Source: Clostridiales bacterium (GTDB lineage Bacteria; Bacillota; Clostridia; Christensenellales; CAG-138). Taken from it: DNA of 64,000 nucleotides. The notes under the pieces are model-generated. The model had not been told where the DNA came from, did not search any database, and saw only the letters and a list, made by a program, of their open reading frames with translations. The stretch spans positions 1-64,000 of the forward strand of contig DUPG01000008.1 in assembly GCA_012838425.1 (NCBI GenBank). Direction: 5' to 3'. Shown in pieces: positions 8,901 to 18,782 of the stretch (position 1 is the first letter of the stretch; each line of letters starts with the position of its first letter). Both the position numbers and the translations under genes were made by a program.

Positions 8901-10005
8901 GGTAAATGTATATAAGTACGATATAATAGACGGTGAAGAATACATACATATTACCAACAGCTACGGTTTGCAAACAGGCATAAGGCAGGACCTCTCCGCC
9001 AACTACATACAAAAGAGGGATATCGCGTTATATTCCTACATGCAGCCGATAGGCTATATATCCGACACGCAGTACGAGTCCTTCACAGGCAAGTATGATG
9101 GCGACGGGCACACGATTTCAGGCTTTGAGGCAGCGTATTACGGAAGCTCATACATTGGGCTATTCTCACGCAACAAGGGCGAAATCAGAAACCTGAACCT
9201 CATTGTAGGCGAAGTTGCGGGTAGGTTCTTGGTTGGCGGCTTGTGCGGTCAGAACGATGGTTTAATCTACAACTGCACAGTTACTTCAACATGGCAGATT
9301 TACACCACAGAGTTCCTTTACAAGATGTTCGGCTTAGGCGAAAACGGTGAAGAGGATTACCGCTTTGCTTCCTTCACGGGCGGCATTACGGGCTTCAACA
9401 CAGGTGTTATAGACCTTTGCGGATTCAGCGGTCCTATTAAGAATATGTATATGCATGTAACCGAGATTTGCGGCGAACAGCTTAGCGGATTATCGGGCTG
9501 CATAGGCGGCATCGCAGGATACAACAAGGGCGAAATTGAGCGCAGCTGGGCATTTGCCGACATAAACGGTGCTGTAAAAACCAAGGCAGGCGGCACAAGC
9601 ACGAACGGCAACTGGAACTACATTGGCGGTCTTGTTGGCATGAATTTCGGCGGTACAGTAAGCGACTGCTGGTCTAACTCCTTTGTAGTAGGCGCATACG
9701 ATGTAGGCGGCTTGGTAGGTGCTAATTCAGGCGAAGTCAATAATCCTTGGTCATATGTTCGCGGACTAACCTGTTCGGCTCAGGCTCACTACAGATATGG
9801 CGACGCTATGGGTATTGTAAGCAATCAGGGCGAAGCGCAGTACATCTATTACGAAGCGTCGAGCGCATGCGGTTTGGGTACGCGCGTTACTTCTCTGAAA
9901 ACCGGTACGCAGCTTCCCGGTCTTAGCGTAAAGGTTTGGGAGTACAGCATAGGCAGCCGTCCGCAGATTGACGAAAACAAGACGAGCTTAGCAAACAACA
10001 AGTAA
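5989..10005 (+). CDS. Giant prepilin-like surface protein: type IV prepilin N-terminal module + nine InlB-type B-repeats + GLUG-rich C-terminus
   Basis: N-term KG|FSLMELIIVIGVIG; repeated FxGW..PG....(V/I)TL.A.W units; C-term SYIGLFSRNKGEIRNL, VGGLCGQNDGLIYNC, IGGIAGYNKGEIE, VGGLVGANSGEV. Confidence 0.85.
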   Translation: MKRRCRTKGFSLMELIIVIGVIGVLLSVFIPVYSHTVEKSKHKSATSDAIVTLKSFVSENVTARVATDVVIFVQKPEGVYVFGYQASNGRLQYPAEYSFDVPSIDALIESEYNSKDGVFRLKTIVNSQQEKAYHNLAEYAPDKFDNCEIYEGYLQGTVHDTDYIPTFPVNYLPGTEDEVINLPPVVNVEAGGKHTIHGNYIARNDYMFDGWYDSSDPEITYIPGQIIRVTKPLTLVAKWVPVAEYTLTFDGNGGTVVLAEGLSDLTTKHLVGTNITSYVLESYSTLPGMTFRGWYCEDIIYNSDYTGSIIIRKDITFKAIWEKFTLTYDPGAKNVVNMPDPLTVEYDFGEPVTISTQIPFLTESAVFSHWNCLELGMNFAPGASIPGGMPMQNITLRAMWTAPKFTVIYQPGSVDVEVKGMISPSVVDINIFSSDEVYTLPANKPTAEGYRFMGWASSYPSHGGAIFPAGGSFPYDFTYTGDTVLLTAMWEKLYAVNYRRVTEDSVEIIQTTYHIANENVPIEDIMPDPYNAYPFAGWALRIGLDGPISDVYHFGNSFIMPADNVYLDSQWIITKYKITYYAGDGVTATNMPDETEMYSPNEIVTLSNMTPKREGYVFFAWLYETQPYKPGGKFIMPDHDVVLTASWVTTNTVIYKHNAENNGVKVPPNEKCIAHTEYVIPSMVPRYENKKWVFTGWLNSYDNMIYQPGAAFIMPEQDVTLTAQWISAFELTFATQNDENLGVINMPEPIIVRKNVEFQIPDTVIVRTDGVNKVFAYWQERGKTNGTKYYPGDTIKINKDITLDAFWGDPITITFDDGVSSQQIQVPETVQGVSPWIKYTVPMFEPQRPNYQFMGWKLTHSNGTNTSLGSNFIVTPGETFQIPQSTGLKLTAQWARSSDVRRYTVTVVMYDVINNEYAGMQTFDLWMLYNGGSFTLHNNNFTAFLPGYKPYGNFSQKFTSNSGSISLPYISVNVYKYDIIDGEEYIHITNSYGLQTGIRQDLSANYIQKRDIALYSYMQPIGYISDTQYESFTGKYDGDGHTISGFEAAYYGSSYIGLFSRNKGEIRNLNLIVGEVAGRFLVGGLCGQNDGLIYNCTVTSTWQIYTTEFLYKMFGLGENGEEDYRFASFTGGITGFNTGVIDLCGFSGPIKNMYMHVTEICGEQLSGLSGCIGGIAGYNKGEIERSWAFADINGAVKTKAGGTSTNGNWNYIGGLVGMNFGGTVSDCWSNSFVVGAYDVGGLVGANSGEVNNPWSYVRGLTCSAQAHYRYGDAMGIVSNQGEAQYIYYEASSACGLGTRVTSLKTGTQLPGLSVKVWEYSIGSRPQIDENKTSLANNK

Positions 10006-10310
10006 TACTAAAATTAACAAAAGCTATATAACTACAAAAGAGGGGCGGTAATTCCGCTCCTTTAATTTTGTTAAGATTTATGCCTACAAAAAATGCTCTT
10101 TCAACCATTCCCCTCCCATTTCAAATATAGTTGAAGCACATTTGCAATATCTCGCTTTCTGTTCCGTAGCTTTCAATATTCTACTCTGCCAAAAATCGTT
10201 GAAAATTTATATATGAAAATGCTATGCTCTGTGGAAAATATATTATTCTCTCCCGCGCATAATCAAGTGTGATAATACCCGAAAATGCCCATAAAATAGG
10301 GAAAACTGTG

Positions 10311-10409
10311 GTTTAGTTTTATTAAACAAAAAGGTTGATAATACTATTGACAAAACATAAGTTAAATGCTTTAATAGCTTTACTGCAAGTTTAGGATAAC
10401 TAAACTTGC
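10311..10409 (+). promoter_or_regulatory. Promoter TTGACA-17-TTTAAT (10347-10375) flanked by two GTTTA-N7-TAAAC palindromes (10311-10327 and 10389-10405, the latter within 10385-10409)
   Basis: GTTTAGTTTTATTAAAC and GTTTAGGATAACTAAAC with identical half-sites and spacing. Confidence 0.6.
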
Positions 10410-10430
10410 GAATTTTAATGGAGTAGCGCT

Positions 10431-10970
10431 ATGCAGATAGGTGAAAAAATAAAACGAATGCGCATAAAGCTGGGCTTAACGCAAGACGAGCTGGCAGCGC
10501 GTACCGAGCTTTCAAAGGGCTTTATATCGCAAATCGAGAGAGAGCAGGCATCGCCCTCTATCGCGACGCTGATAGATATTTTGGAGGCGTTGGGCAGCAA
10601 TCTGTCAGACTTCTTTGCCGAGCGTCCTGTCGAAAAGGTCGTGTTCAAGGTTGACGATATGTTTGAAAAGTGCGAGCCCGAGCTTGGACATTCTATATGC
10701 TGGCTTGTTCCCAATGCACAGAAAAACGAGCTTGAGCCGATACTAATAACATTAGAGCCGGGCGGCACAAGCCATACATACGACCCCCACGAGGGCGAGG
10801 AATTCGGTTTCGTGCTGCGCGGAAGCATAACATTGTATGTAGGCACGCAGAAGTTCAAGGTTAAAAAGGGCGAGAGCTTCTGCTTTAAACCGTCAAGCGT
10901 TCACTATATTGTCAATACGGGCAAAAGCGAGGCAAAGGTATTATGGGTGGCTACTCCCCCCTCATTTTGA
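10431..10970 (+). CDS. XRE-family transcriptional regulator with C-terminal cupin domain
   Basis: N-term HTH (LGLTQDELAARTELSKGFISQIEREQASPS) and cupin_2 (EFGFVLRGSITLYVGTQKFKVKKGESF). Confidence 0.9.
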   Translation: MQIGEKIKRMRIKLGLTQDELAARTELSKGFISQIEREQASPSIATLIDILEALGSNLSDFFAERPVEKVVFKVDDMFEKCEPELGHSICWLVPNAQKNELEPILITLEPGGTSHTYDPHEGEEFGFVLRGSITLYVGTQKFKVKKGESFCFKPSSVHYIVNTGKSEAKVLWVATPPSF

Positions 10971-10987
10971 CATAGCGGAGGAACTAA

Positions 10988-12109
10988 ATGGAAAGCAATC
11001 ACTTAATCGAATTGGTAAATGTAACGAAGGAATATTCGGGCGAGAAGGCGCTTGACAATATAAATCTCTATATCCGTAATGGCGAGTTCCTCACGCTTTT
11101 AGGTCCTTCCGGGTGCGGAAAGACCACCATGCTTCGCATAATTGCGGGCTTTACTATGCCCACAAACGGAGATGTGTATTTAGACGGTAAGCGCGTAAAC
11201 GAGGTGCCCCCGTATAAGCGCAGGGTTAATACCGTATTCCAAAAGTACGCGCTTTTTACGCATTTGAATGTTTTTGATAATGTCGCGTTCGGCTTGAAGC
11301 TGAAGAAAGTCGGCAAGAAGGAGATTCAACGCCGCGTAGAGAGCATACTTGAGCTTGTAAACCTAAAAGGCTATGAAAGACGTTGGATAGACCAGCTTTC
11401 AGGCGGTCAGCAGCAGCGAGTAGCCATTGCCCGCGCGTTGGTCAACGACCCCGAAGTGCTCCTGTTAGACGAGCCTTTAAGCGCGTTGGATAAAAAGCTA
11501 AGAAAAGATATGCAGGTTGAATTGAAGCGCATGCAGCAGGCGGTGGGAATTACCTTCGTATATGTTACGCACGACCAAGAAGAAGCCCTTACAATGAGTG
11601 ATACCGTCGTGGTAATGAACGAGGGCAAAATTCAGCAGATAGGTACCCCGCAGGACATATATAACGAGCCTAAGAATAAGTTCGTGGCGCAGTTCATAGG
11701 CGAAAGCAACATAATTGACGGCGTAATGCTTCAAGACTACCTGGTGTCATTCAAGGGAAGCGCGTATCAATGTGTTGATACCGGCTTTGAGCCTAACGAG
11801 CCCGTAGATGTAGTAATTCGCCCTGAGGATGTAGATATTGTTCCCTTAGGTTCAGCGCCTTTGACGGGCGTTATAACCGATGTAGTGTTTATGGGCGTGC
11901 ATTATGCCATAACCGTCAACTGCAATGAGTTTTCGCTAATGGTGCATACGACGGACTATGTTCCCGTAGGCGAGCATGTAAGCGTGCAGATATTGCCCGA
12001 CGCTATTCATGTAATGAAAAAGCCCAAGACATTAGATGAAAGCGAAGCCATAGAAGCGACACAAGAAATGAAAGCAATCGAAGAAGGAATGGACGCAGAG
12101 GAACAATGA
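10988..12109 (+). CDS. potA: Spermidine/putrescine ABC transporter ATP-binding protein
   Basis: Walker [29 protein letters not shown]-like C-term; followed by potB/C/D homologs. Confidence 0.92.
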   Translation: MESNHLIELVNVTKEYSGEKALDNINLYIRNGEFLTLLGPSGCGKTTMLRIIAGFTMPTNGDVYLDGKRVNEVPPYKRRVNTVFQKYALFTHLNVFDNVAFGLKLKKVGKKEIQRRVESILELVNLKGYERRWIDQLSGGQQQRVAIARALVNDPEVLLLDEPLSALDKKLRKDMQVELKRMQQAVGITFVYVTHDQEEALTMSDTVVVMNEGKIQQIGTPQDIYNEPKNKFVAQFIGESNIIDGVMLQDYLVSFKGSAYQCVDTGFEPNEPVDVVIRPEDVDIVPLGSAPLTGVITDVVFMGVHYAITVNCNEFSLMVHTTDYVPVGEHVSVQILPDAIHVMKKPKTLDESEAIEATQEMKAIEEGMDAEEQ

Positions 12110-12930
12110 AACGCTCAGTTTTTGCAACACCTTATATTGTTTGGATGATTATGTTCATAGTAATCCCCATGCTGTTCATACTTTACAGCGCGTTCATTAA
12201 AGATGGGCAATTCACGCTTGAGTATGTAAGGCAGGCTATGGAGTCGCCTAAGTATATGAATGTTCTGCTGCGCTCTATAGTAATTGCGCTTATTTCGACT
12301 GCGCTTTGCCTGCTTATCGGCTATCCTGTCGCGTACATTCTTTCCAATATGAAGAAAAGCACAGCGGCAATACTCTCCATGTTCTTCATATTGCCTATGT
12401 GGATGAACTTCCTTTTAAGAACATACGCTTGGCAGGTAGTATTAGCCGATAACGGCGTATTGAATATGCTGCTCACTTCTTTGGGCTTTCCTAAGGGAGA
12501 GTTTATGTATACGCAGGGCGCTGTGCTGCTTGTTACGGTGTATAACTTTTTACCCTTTATGATACTGCCCATATATACGGTGCTGTCTAAAATAGACCGT
12601 TCGCATATAGAAGCTGCGCACGACTTGGGCGCGAACTCAATAAAAACATTCTTTAAGGTAGTGCTGCCATTGTCTGTACCGGGCATTATTTCGGGAATAA
12701 CAATGGTTTTCATACCCGCAATTACTACATTCGCAATATCAAGGCTCATAGGCGGCAAGAATGTTGCCCTATATGGCGACCTGATAGAAGAAAAGATAGT
12801 CTCAAGCGGCAGCTTGGGCTTAGGCTCCGTACTTTCAATAATTTTGCTTGTGCTCGTAATAATATCCATATTCGTAATGCACAGAATGGAAGTAGAGCAG
12901 GGCAATGAGGAAGGCGGTACACTATGGTGA
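12106..12930 (+). CDS. potB: Spermidine/putrescine ABC transporter permease
   Basis: Permease EAA region ([26 protein letters not shown]); operon context. Confidence 0.9.
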   Translation: MKRSVFATPYIVWMIMFIVIPMLFILYSAFIKDGQFTLEYVRQAMESPKYMNVLLRSIVIALISTALCLLIGYPVAYILSNMKKSTAAILSMFFILPMWMNFLLRTYAWQVVLADNGVLNMLLTSLGFPKGEFMYTQGAVLLVTVYNFLPFMILPIYTVLSKIDRSHIEAAHDLGANSIKTFFKVVLPLSVPGIISGITMVFIPAITTFAISRLIGGKNVALYGDLIEEKIVSSGSLGLGSVLSIILLVLVIISIFVMHRMEVEQGNEEGGTLW

Positions 12931-13739
12931 AAAGGCTTGCTAACTTCCTTAAACACTCATATTTAGGGCTTGTACTGCTGTTTATGTATGCGCCCATAGC
13001 AATATTGATACTGTTCTCGTTCACGGATTCCCGCACTATGAGCAAGTGGCAGGGCTGGTCGCTCGGAGCGTATGAAAAGCTGTTTGCAGACGGTGCGGTC
13101 TGGGTAGCTGTAAAGAATTCAGTCAGCATAGCGCTTATTTCTGCGACAGTCGCAACAATTATAGGCACTTTCGCGGCTATTGGCATATACTCTATGAAAA
13201 AGCGCAGGCGAATGGTGATTGAGAACATCACTCAGCTTCCCATGGTAAACCCCGACCTTGTAACCGGTATCAGCTTTATGCTGCTTTTTACAGCAATCGG
13301 ATTTACATCGGGCTATTTGAGAATGCTTATAGCGCATATTACATTCAACCTGCCCTATGTAATATTCTCTGTAATGCCAAGGTTGAGGCAAAGCTCAAAC
13401 AGGCTGTATGAGGCGGCGCTCGACTTGGGCTGTACTCCCATGAAGGCGCTTACTAAGGTTGTAATACCCGATATTATGCCGGGAATCATATCGGGCTTCA
13501 TACTTGCGTTCACATTGTCTATAGACGACTTCGTAATAAGCTGGTTTGCCGCAGAGGGAGTGCAGAATATCTCAATTTATGTTTATTCTATAGCTCGCAG
13601 GGGAATTCCCTCGCACATAAACGCGTTGTCTGCTTTGATGTTCGTAGTTGTAGCCGCACTTTTGGTTATAGTAAACCTGCGCAGCATAAAGCAGGAGCGT
13701 GAAGCGGAGGCGCAGGCAAATAAGCTGAGAAGCAAATAA
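12924..13739 (+). CDS. potC: Spermidine/putrescine ABC transporter permease
   Basis: EAALDLGCTPMKALTKVVIPDIMPGI; operon context. Confidence 0.9.
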   Translation: MVKRLANFLKHSYLGLVLLFMYAPIAILILFSFTDSRTMSKWQGWSLGAYEKLFADGAVWVAVKNSVSIALISATVATIIGTFAAIGIYSMKKRRRMVIENITQLPMVNPDLVTGISFMLLFTAIGFTSGYLRMLIAHITFNLPYVIFSVMPRLRQSSNRLYEAALDLGCTPMKALTKVVIPDIMPGIISGFILAFTLSIDDFVISWFAAEGVQNISIYVYSIARRGIPSHINALSALMFVVVAALLVIVNLRSIKQEREAEAQANKLRSK

Positions 13740-13796
13740 CGGCTCAATGCCTAAGATATACCACTAAAACATGAAAAAATGAAAGGAAACAGGGAG

Positions 13797-14852
13797 ATGA
13801 AAAACACAATCAAAAAAGCAATATGTTTAGCTTTACTTGTGTTGTTTGTGCTTGGAAGCTTCTCGCTTTCAGGCTGTAACAGCAAGGAAACACTGTATAT
13901 TCTAAACTGGGGAGATTACATTGACCCCGATGTAATAGCTAAGTTCGAAGCGGAATACGGCGTAAAGGTCCATTACGACACAATGGCAAACAATGAGGAA
14001 ATGCTTATAAAGCTTGAATCCTCAACGAATATTTATGATTTGTGCTTTCCGTCAGACTACATTATTGAAAAGCTGATTAAAAGCGACCTTTTGCGCGAAA
14101 TCAACAAGGACAATATCCCCAACATAAAGAATATTGACGAGCAGTTCTTAGATTTGTCCTTCGACCCCGGCAACAAGTATTCTGTGCCTTATATGTGGGG
14201 CACCTTAGGAATACTCTACAATACAACTATGGTAGATGAGCCGGTCGATTCGTGGGGCGTGCTTTTTGATGAAAAATATGAGGGTCAGATATATATGTAT
14301 GACAGCATGCGCGACTCAATAGGTGTTGCGCTGAAATACTTGGGCTATTCACTTAACACGCGCAACGAAGCAGAGGTAGCTGAAGCCCGCGATCTGCTAA
14401 TACAGCAAAGGTCAATAGTAAAGGCATACCTTGGCGACACTATTAAAGACGCTATGATAGGCGGCGAGGGCGCTTTGGCAGTAGTATATTCAGGCGACGC
14501 GGTATGGTGCGTTGACCCAGAGGAGGGCAACCCTGATTTAGCATATGTAGTTCCCAACGAGGGCAGCAATCTGTGGTTCGACAACGCAATAATACCCAAG
14601 ACATCAAAGAACCCCGAGCTTGCCGAGAAGTTTATAAACTTCCTGAACGACCCTGAGATAGCAATGCAGAACAGCCAGTACCTAGGCTATTCGACTCCCA
14701 ATAAGGCAGCATTGGCGCTTATGGACGAGTCATGGCTTGAGAATGAGATCTATAATCCCCCGCAGGAGGTTATCGACAGGTGCGAGATATTCCATGACTT
14801 AGGTGAGTTTACAGCGGTGTTCTCAGAAGCGTGGGATGAGATAATATATTAA
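13797..14852 (+). CDS. potD: Spermidine/putrescine-binding lipoprotein
   Basis: Lipobox SLSGCNSK; LYILNWGDYIDPDVIAKFE; RBS caggga before 13797. Confidence 0.9.
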   Translation: MKNTIKKAICLALLVLFVLGSFSLSGCNSKETLYILNWGDYIDPDVIAKFEAEYGVKVHYDTMANNEEMLIKLESSTNIYDLCFPSDYIIEKLIKSDLLREINKDNIPNIKNIDEQFLDLSFDPGNKYSVPYMWGTLGILYNTTMVDEPVDSWGVLFDEKYEGQIYMYDSMRDSIGVALKYLGYSLNTRNEAEVAEARDLLIQQRSIVKAYLGDTIKDAMIGGEGALAVVYSGDAVWCVDPEEGNPDLAYVVPNEGSNLWFDNAIIPKTSKNPELAEKFINFLNDPEIAMQNSQYLGYSTPNKAALALMDESWLENEIYNPPQEVIDRCEIFHDLGEFTAVFSEAWDEIIY

Positions 14853-14858
14853 GAATTA

Positions 14859-14905
14859 GCGCTCTGTTTGCGAGTTTAGTACTTCAAGCAGAGCGTTTTT
14901 GTTAG
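14859..14905 (+). terminator. Intrinsic terminator after potD
   Basis: CGCTCTG...CAGAGCG followed by TTTTTG. Confidence 0.6.
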
Positions 14906-15080
14906 TATTTATAAAATCTTTCAAAGCATTTTTGAAATCTACCAAAAATACTTGACAAAACATAATAATTTGGAGTATATTTGTGTTATGCACCAACATT
15001 ACAATTAGTTTAATAGTATTTTCGTATAATAGGCGTGATGTTGTGCAGCAATGCTTATGCAGGGGGAGAAGATATAAAGC

Positions 15081-15560
15081 ATGAAAGGCGCAATCTTGAT
15101 GGAAGGTGAGCGTTTTTATACCGATATGCGCAGGATGCTTACAGGTGTAAAAAATGTTACCGACTATAATTGGCTGATAACTGACTGTTTATGTTATCCC
15201 AAGAATGCAAGAATTGACGCTATGCTTTCAGAGGAATACTGCTTTTTATCCGGTGAAGAACTACTAAAGCTTGTGAAGACGGAGAACTTCCAATGGATAT
15301 GGGCGGTATTGTCGGCATTCAAGAAGGATATTCCCCTCGAAAAGATACTCACCTTCGCACTTCCGTATGCAGATGGGTATGACGGTTTTTGGGAAGATAG
15401 AATTACAATTCAGCATCCTATGGCTGAAATAGAATTAGTCGCATACGACAGCTCATTGTTCTTAATGATTGCAAGAAATTATCATTTAGTGAAGCATTTT
15501 ATGAAAACATTCCCTTTGGCAAGGGATTTGAAGCAATATAATTTAGAAAACTTCTATTGA
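15081..15560 (+). CDS. Hypothetical protein, 159 aa
   Basis: Intact ORF with promoter TTGACA-18-TATATT (14952-14981) and following hairpin/T tract; no family recognised. Confidence 0.6.
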   Translation: MKGAILMEGERFYTDMRRMLTGVKNVTDYNWLITDCLCYPKNARIDAMLSEEYCFLSGEELLKLVKTENFQWIWAVLSAFKKDIPLEKILTFALPYADGYDGFWEDRITIQHPMAEIELVAYDSSLFLMIARNYHLVKHFMKTFPLARDLKQYNLENFY

Positions 15561-15683
15561 TATAAAAAAACGGCTCTGCGCCGCTTTTTTATTTTTGGAG
15601 CTATATGCTCTTTTTTATTTGGATAGAATACCGCTTACAAAAAAACGGGGAGCATATCCCCGTTAATTATTTAGTATTTTGAT

Positions 15684-18218
15684 TTACGGTGTAACGCTGA
15701 AATAGTCAGTCAGGTTCTCGGGCGCCTGTGCGTTTTTGCGCTCATAGTAGTAGGTGATAATATCCTCAATAGCCGATGAGCTTGACGAGCCGGAATATCC
15801 ATGCGGCACGCAAACAACTATTGCGATTTCGGGCTTTTCACGCGGGGTGTATGTTATGAACCACGATGTATTATGAATATCTATCTGCTCTGTCGCGCCA
15901 ATTTGCGCCGTACCTGTCTTTCCGCTGATGAGCGAAGCGTAACCGGCATCAACAAACTCCTTTGTCCATGAGCTTGCCGCAGTACCTCTGTCCTCCGGCG
16001 AAACAACGCCCTTCATACCCTCGCGCACTGCCTCCCAATACTCCATAGGCGCGTCAATGCGGTTTAATAGCTTTGGTTCATTCTTGAATATTGTGTTGCC
16101 CGAAGCGTCTAATACGCTGTCAACTATATGAACATCATATACATTTCCGCCATTTGCTATTGTCGCCAAGCAGCGTGCCATAGCTACGGGAGTGATAAGC
16201 GTTGAGCCCTGCCCTATGCCTGTTCTTATTGTTTGTGAATCCTTCCATTTAAGCTCAACCAAGTCGGAAAGAATTTCGGTTACCCATGTCTGCTTTATAA
16301 TTGATTCGGGAATTCCCAAGTACTGATTTAGTATTTCGCGCACTTTGGGACCCTTGCCCGAAACATCGCCGTCTTGCAGCTGCATAAGCCGTATAGCCGC
16401 TTCCTTTATTTCTTCTGATTCAGCGTTCAAGGTGGTGCCTGCCGAATATGATTTAACATATCTTTCAAGGCTTGCGCGCAGCTTGTTATATACGAATCGG
16501 GGCATTGAGGTCTGCTGCTGTTCAAGCGGAAGCATATTGTCATACCAAACCTTTTGACCGCCTATAATGCCCACAGCCTCGCCGGTTACTTCAATTCCAG
16601 TCGCCGTGGTAAGCCCAAACATGCCTGCCCATTCGTTCAGCTTGTCAATGCCTAATCTGTTAGCGACTTCAAAGAAATAGTAGTTGCACGAATTCTTTAT
16701 AGCGTCAACTATTGTCTGATTTGCGTGTCTGTGCGGGTCGGATACCCAGCAGCTTGGCGCATTCGAAGTAATCGGGTTGCCCTCTGCGTCATAAAGGTAG
16801 TAGGGGGATTTGTCGTCTATTGTTTCGTCAAGCGTTATTTTGCCCTCCATAAGCCCTGCTAAGCCCGTTACAATCTTAAATATTGAACCCGGAGCCAGCC
16901 TTGCCGAAACTGCCTTGTTTCGCATAGGCGTTGTTTTTTGTGCGTATTCGCTTGTCATCAAAAGCTCCGCCTGCTCCTTTGTAAGCCCTTTTATGAACCA
17001 GTTCGGGTCAAATGAAGGATATGACGACATTGCCAGCACATTGCCCGTATTCACATCAAGCACAACTATAGCACCCGTTTCCGCCAGCTGAATATCCTTA
17101 TATACTTCTTCGCCGTCAACTATATGGGTGTACTTGCCGTCCTCATTTTCTTCTATGATTTTGCGCTCTTTCTCGTTGATTTTCCAAATAAGCTCCTCCA
17201 ATGCCTCATCGACCTTTTTCTGCAAGGGCAGGTCTATTGTAAGCATTACATCATTGCCGTTTTTAGCAGGAGTTACGGATACGAGAGCAATTTCGCTGCC
17301 ATTTCGGTTTACCTTTATTACGCGTGCGCCATGCCTGTCCTTCGATGCGCCTGTTAGATATTCTTCAAAGGTGTATTCAACGCCGGAAACGCCAACAAAG
17401 TCATTGTACGAATATCCCTTTTCATTCACCATTTCTTCCGTTGCCGAACGCTGTAAATAGCCTATAATATGCGCTGCGGTTTCGCCATGGGGATATACGC
17501 GTATTGTGCTTTCCGTAACGCTTATGCCCAACAGCTCCTCCGAACGCATTTCAAGCTGGGATACGACTTCAACGCTCACATTGTATGCAATAGTGATAGG
17601 CTCATACGCTCTGTAATTGTTCAGGTTAGCTTCTTGGCGTATCGATATTATCTTCACAGCCTCAGAGAAGGGCATTTCAGGCGGTATGTACCAGCTCTTG
17701 CACATATCCAAGTACGCGCTTTCAGCAGGCTTCCACTTGCTTTTGTCGTTTACTATTTCTTCGGTTACATAAAAGCCCATAGCCGAACAAAAGTTGTAAT
17801 AGCGCTTCTTCTGAACCTCCTCGTCCTCTACGCCCCAATCGTAGTACAGCTCGCCTTCGTCGTTCATCTGTATATACGAAGTGTTTATGGTGGTGCCGCC
17901 GCCTGCTTCAATAATCTTAATCGCCTTGATCAGCGACTCAGTGTATTTCGCGCTGTAATACTCTGTGCGGTTGTCGGGGTCTCTCTGAAATTGCACATTG
18001 TAGCAGGTTTCGTCGTAAGCCAATACTATGCCGTTGCGGTCTAATATTCTTCCGCGTGTGCCTTTTAATATAGTAGTTCTTGTAGAACGGTTTTCTGCAA
18101 CATCCTCATACACCTTGCCCTCAGCTAAGGTAAGGCTTCCAAGCTTAAATATAAGCGCTCCCATCATGCACAAGCACAATACTGATGCTACTATAAATCG
18201 TGGCAATAATCTTTTCAT
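15684..18218 (-). CDS. mrdA: Penicillin-binding protein 2 (transpeptidase)
   Basis: PBP dimer domain, SxxK in APGSIFKIVTGLAG, SCNYYFFEVANRLG, KTGTAQ; adjacent to mreD/mreC. Confidence 0.9.
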   Translation of the reverse strand: MKRLLPRFIVASVLCLCMMGALIFKLGSLTLAEGKVYEDVAENRSTRTTILKGTRGRILDRNGIVLAYDETCYNVQFQRDPDNRTEYYSAKYTESLIKAIKIIEAGGGTTINTSYIQMNDEGELYYDWGVEDEEVQKKRYYNFCSAMGFYVTEEIVNDKSKWKPAESAYLDMCKSWYIPPEMPFSEAVKIISIRQEANLNNYRAYEPITIAYNVSVEVVSQLEMRSEELLGISVTESTIRVYPHGETAAHIIGYLQRSATEEMVNEKGYSYNDFVGVSGVEYTFEEYLTGASKDRHGARVIKVNRNGSEIALVSVTPAKNGNDVMLTIDLPLQKKVDEALEELIWKINEKERKIIEENEDGKYTHIVDGEEVYKDIQLAETGAIVVLDVNTGNVLAMSSYPSFDPNWFIKGLTKEQAELLMTSEYAQKTTPMRNKAVSARLAPGSIFKIVTGLAGLMEGKITLDETIDDKSPYYLYDAEGNPITSNAPSCWVSDPHRHANQTIVDAIKNSCNYYFFEVANRLGIDKLNEWAGMFGLTTATGIEVTGEAVGIIGGQKVWYDNMLPLEQQQTSMPRFVYNKLRASLERYVKSYSAGTTLNAESEEIKEAAIRLMQLQDGDVSGKGPKVREILNQYLGIPESIIKQTWVTEILSDLVELKWKDSQTIRTGIGQGSTLITPVAMARCLATIANGGNVYDVHIVDSVLDASGNTIFKNEPKLLNRIDAPMEYWEAVREGMKGVVSPEDRGTAASSWTKEFVDAGYASLISGKTGTAQIGATEQIDIHNTSWFITYTPREKPEIAIVVCVPHGYSGSSSSSAIEDIITYYYERKNAQAPENLTDYFSVTP

Positions 18219-18257
18219 CGTTTCACCTCTTTGCCTTTTTCTCTTCTTCTCTTTTCC

Positions 18258-18782
18258 CTACACTATGCTGCTTTGCTTATCGTAAATGTACTTGCCATAT
18301 GTCTTTAACAGGGGCTTTATTACAAAGTAAACAGGAATACAGAACACCCCCGTAAGCAAGGCGCAGGGCAGTATATACACAATCAGCATTAAGAAATAGT
18401 TGAAATGCGCCCCGTAAAGCGCGGTTATTATGGCTAATATGTTGTGCTTAATAAAGCATAAGACCGCAGCGGCTATGCTTGGAAGTATTACATTATCCGC
18501 ATAGAACTTTCTGAAAAAGAAGCCCGCCGCCATTCCGCAAATCATATAAACACTCGCGTTTATGCCTATGCTGTCGAAATACAGTATGTCGTATAAAAAG
18601 CCTACTCCAAGCCCTATCAGCCCGGCGCGCATGCTTCCTATCGAAAAGCCAATCACTACGAGCAATGCCAGCATCATATCAGGGCGAATATCCGCTAAAT
18701 TGTATTTAGCAAATATCGCATTATCTATGAACTTGCATATTATAATTGCTATGGCTATTGTAATGCCTGCTCTGTAGCGCAT
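18258..18782 (-). CDS. mreD: Rod shape-determining protein MreD
   Basis: Small multi-TM protein between mreC and PBP2 genes. Confidence 0.85.
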   Translation of the reverse strand: MRYRAGITIAIAIIICKFIDNAIFAKYNLADIRPDMMLALLVVIGFSIGSMRAGLIGLGVGFLYDILYFDSIGINASVYMICGMAAGFFFRKFYADNVILPSIAAAVLCFIKHNILAIITALYGAHFNYFLMLIVYILPCALLTGVFCIPVYFVIKPLLKTYGKYIYDKQSSIV

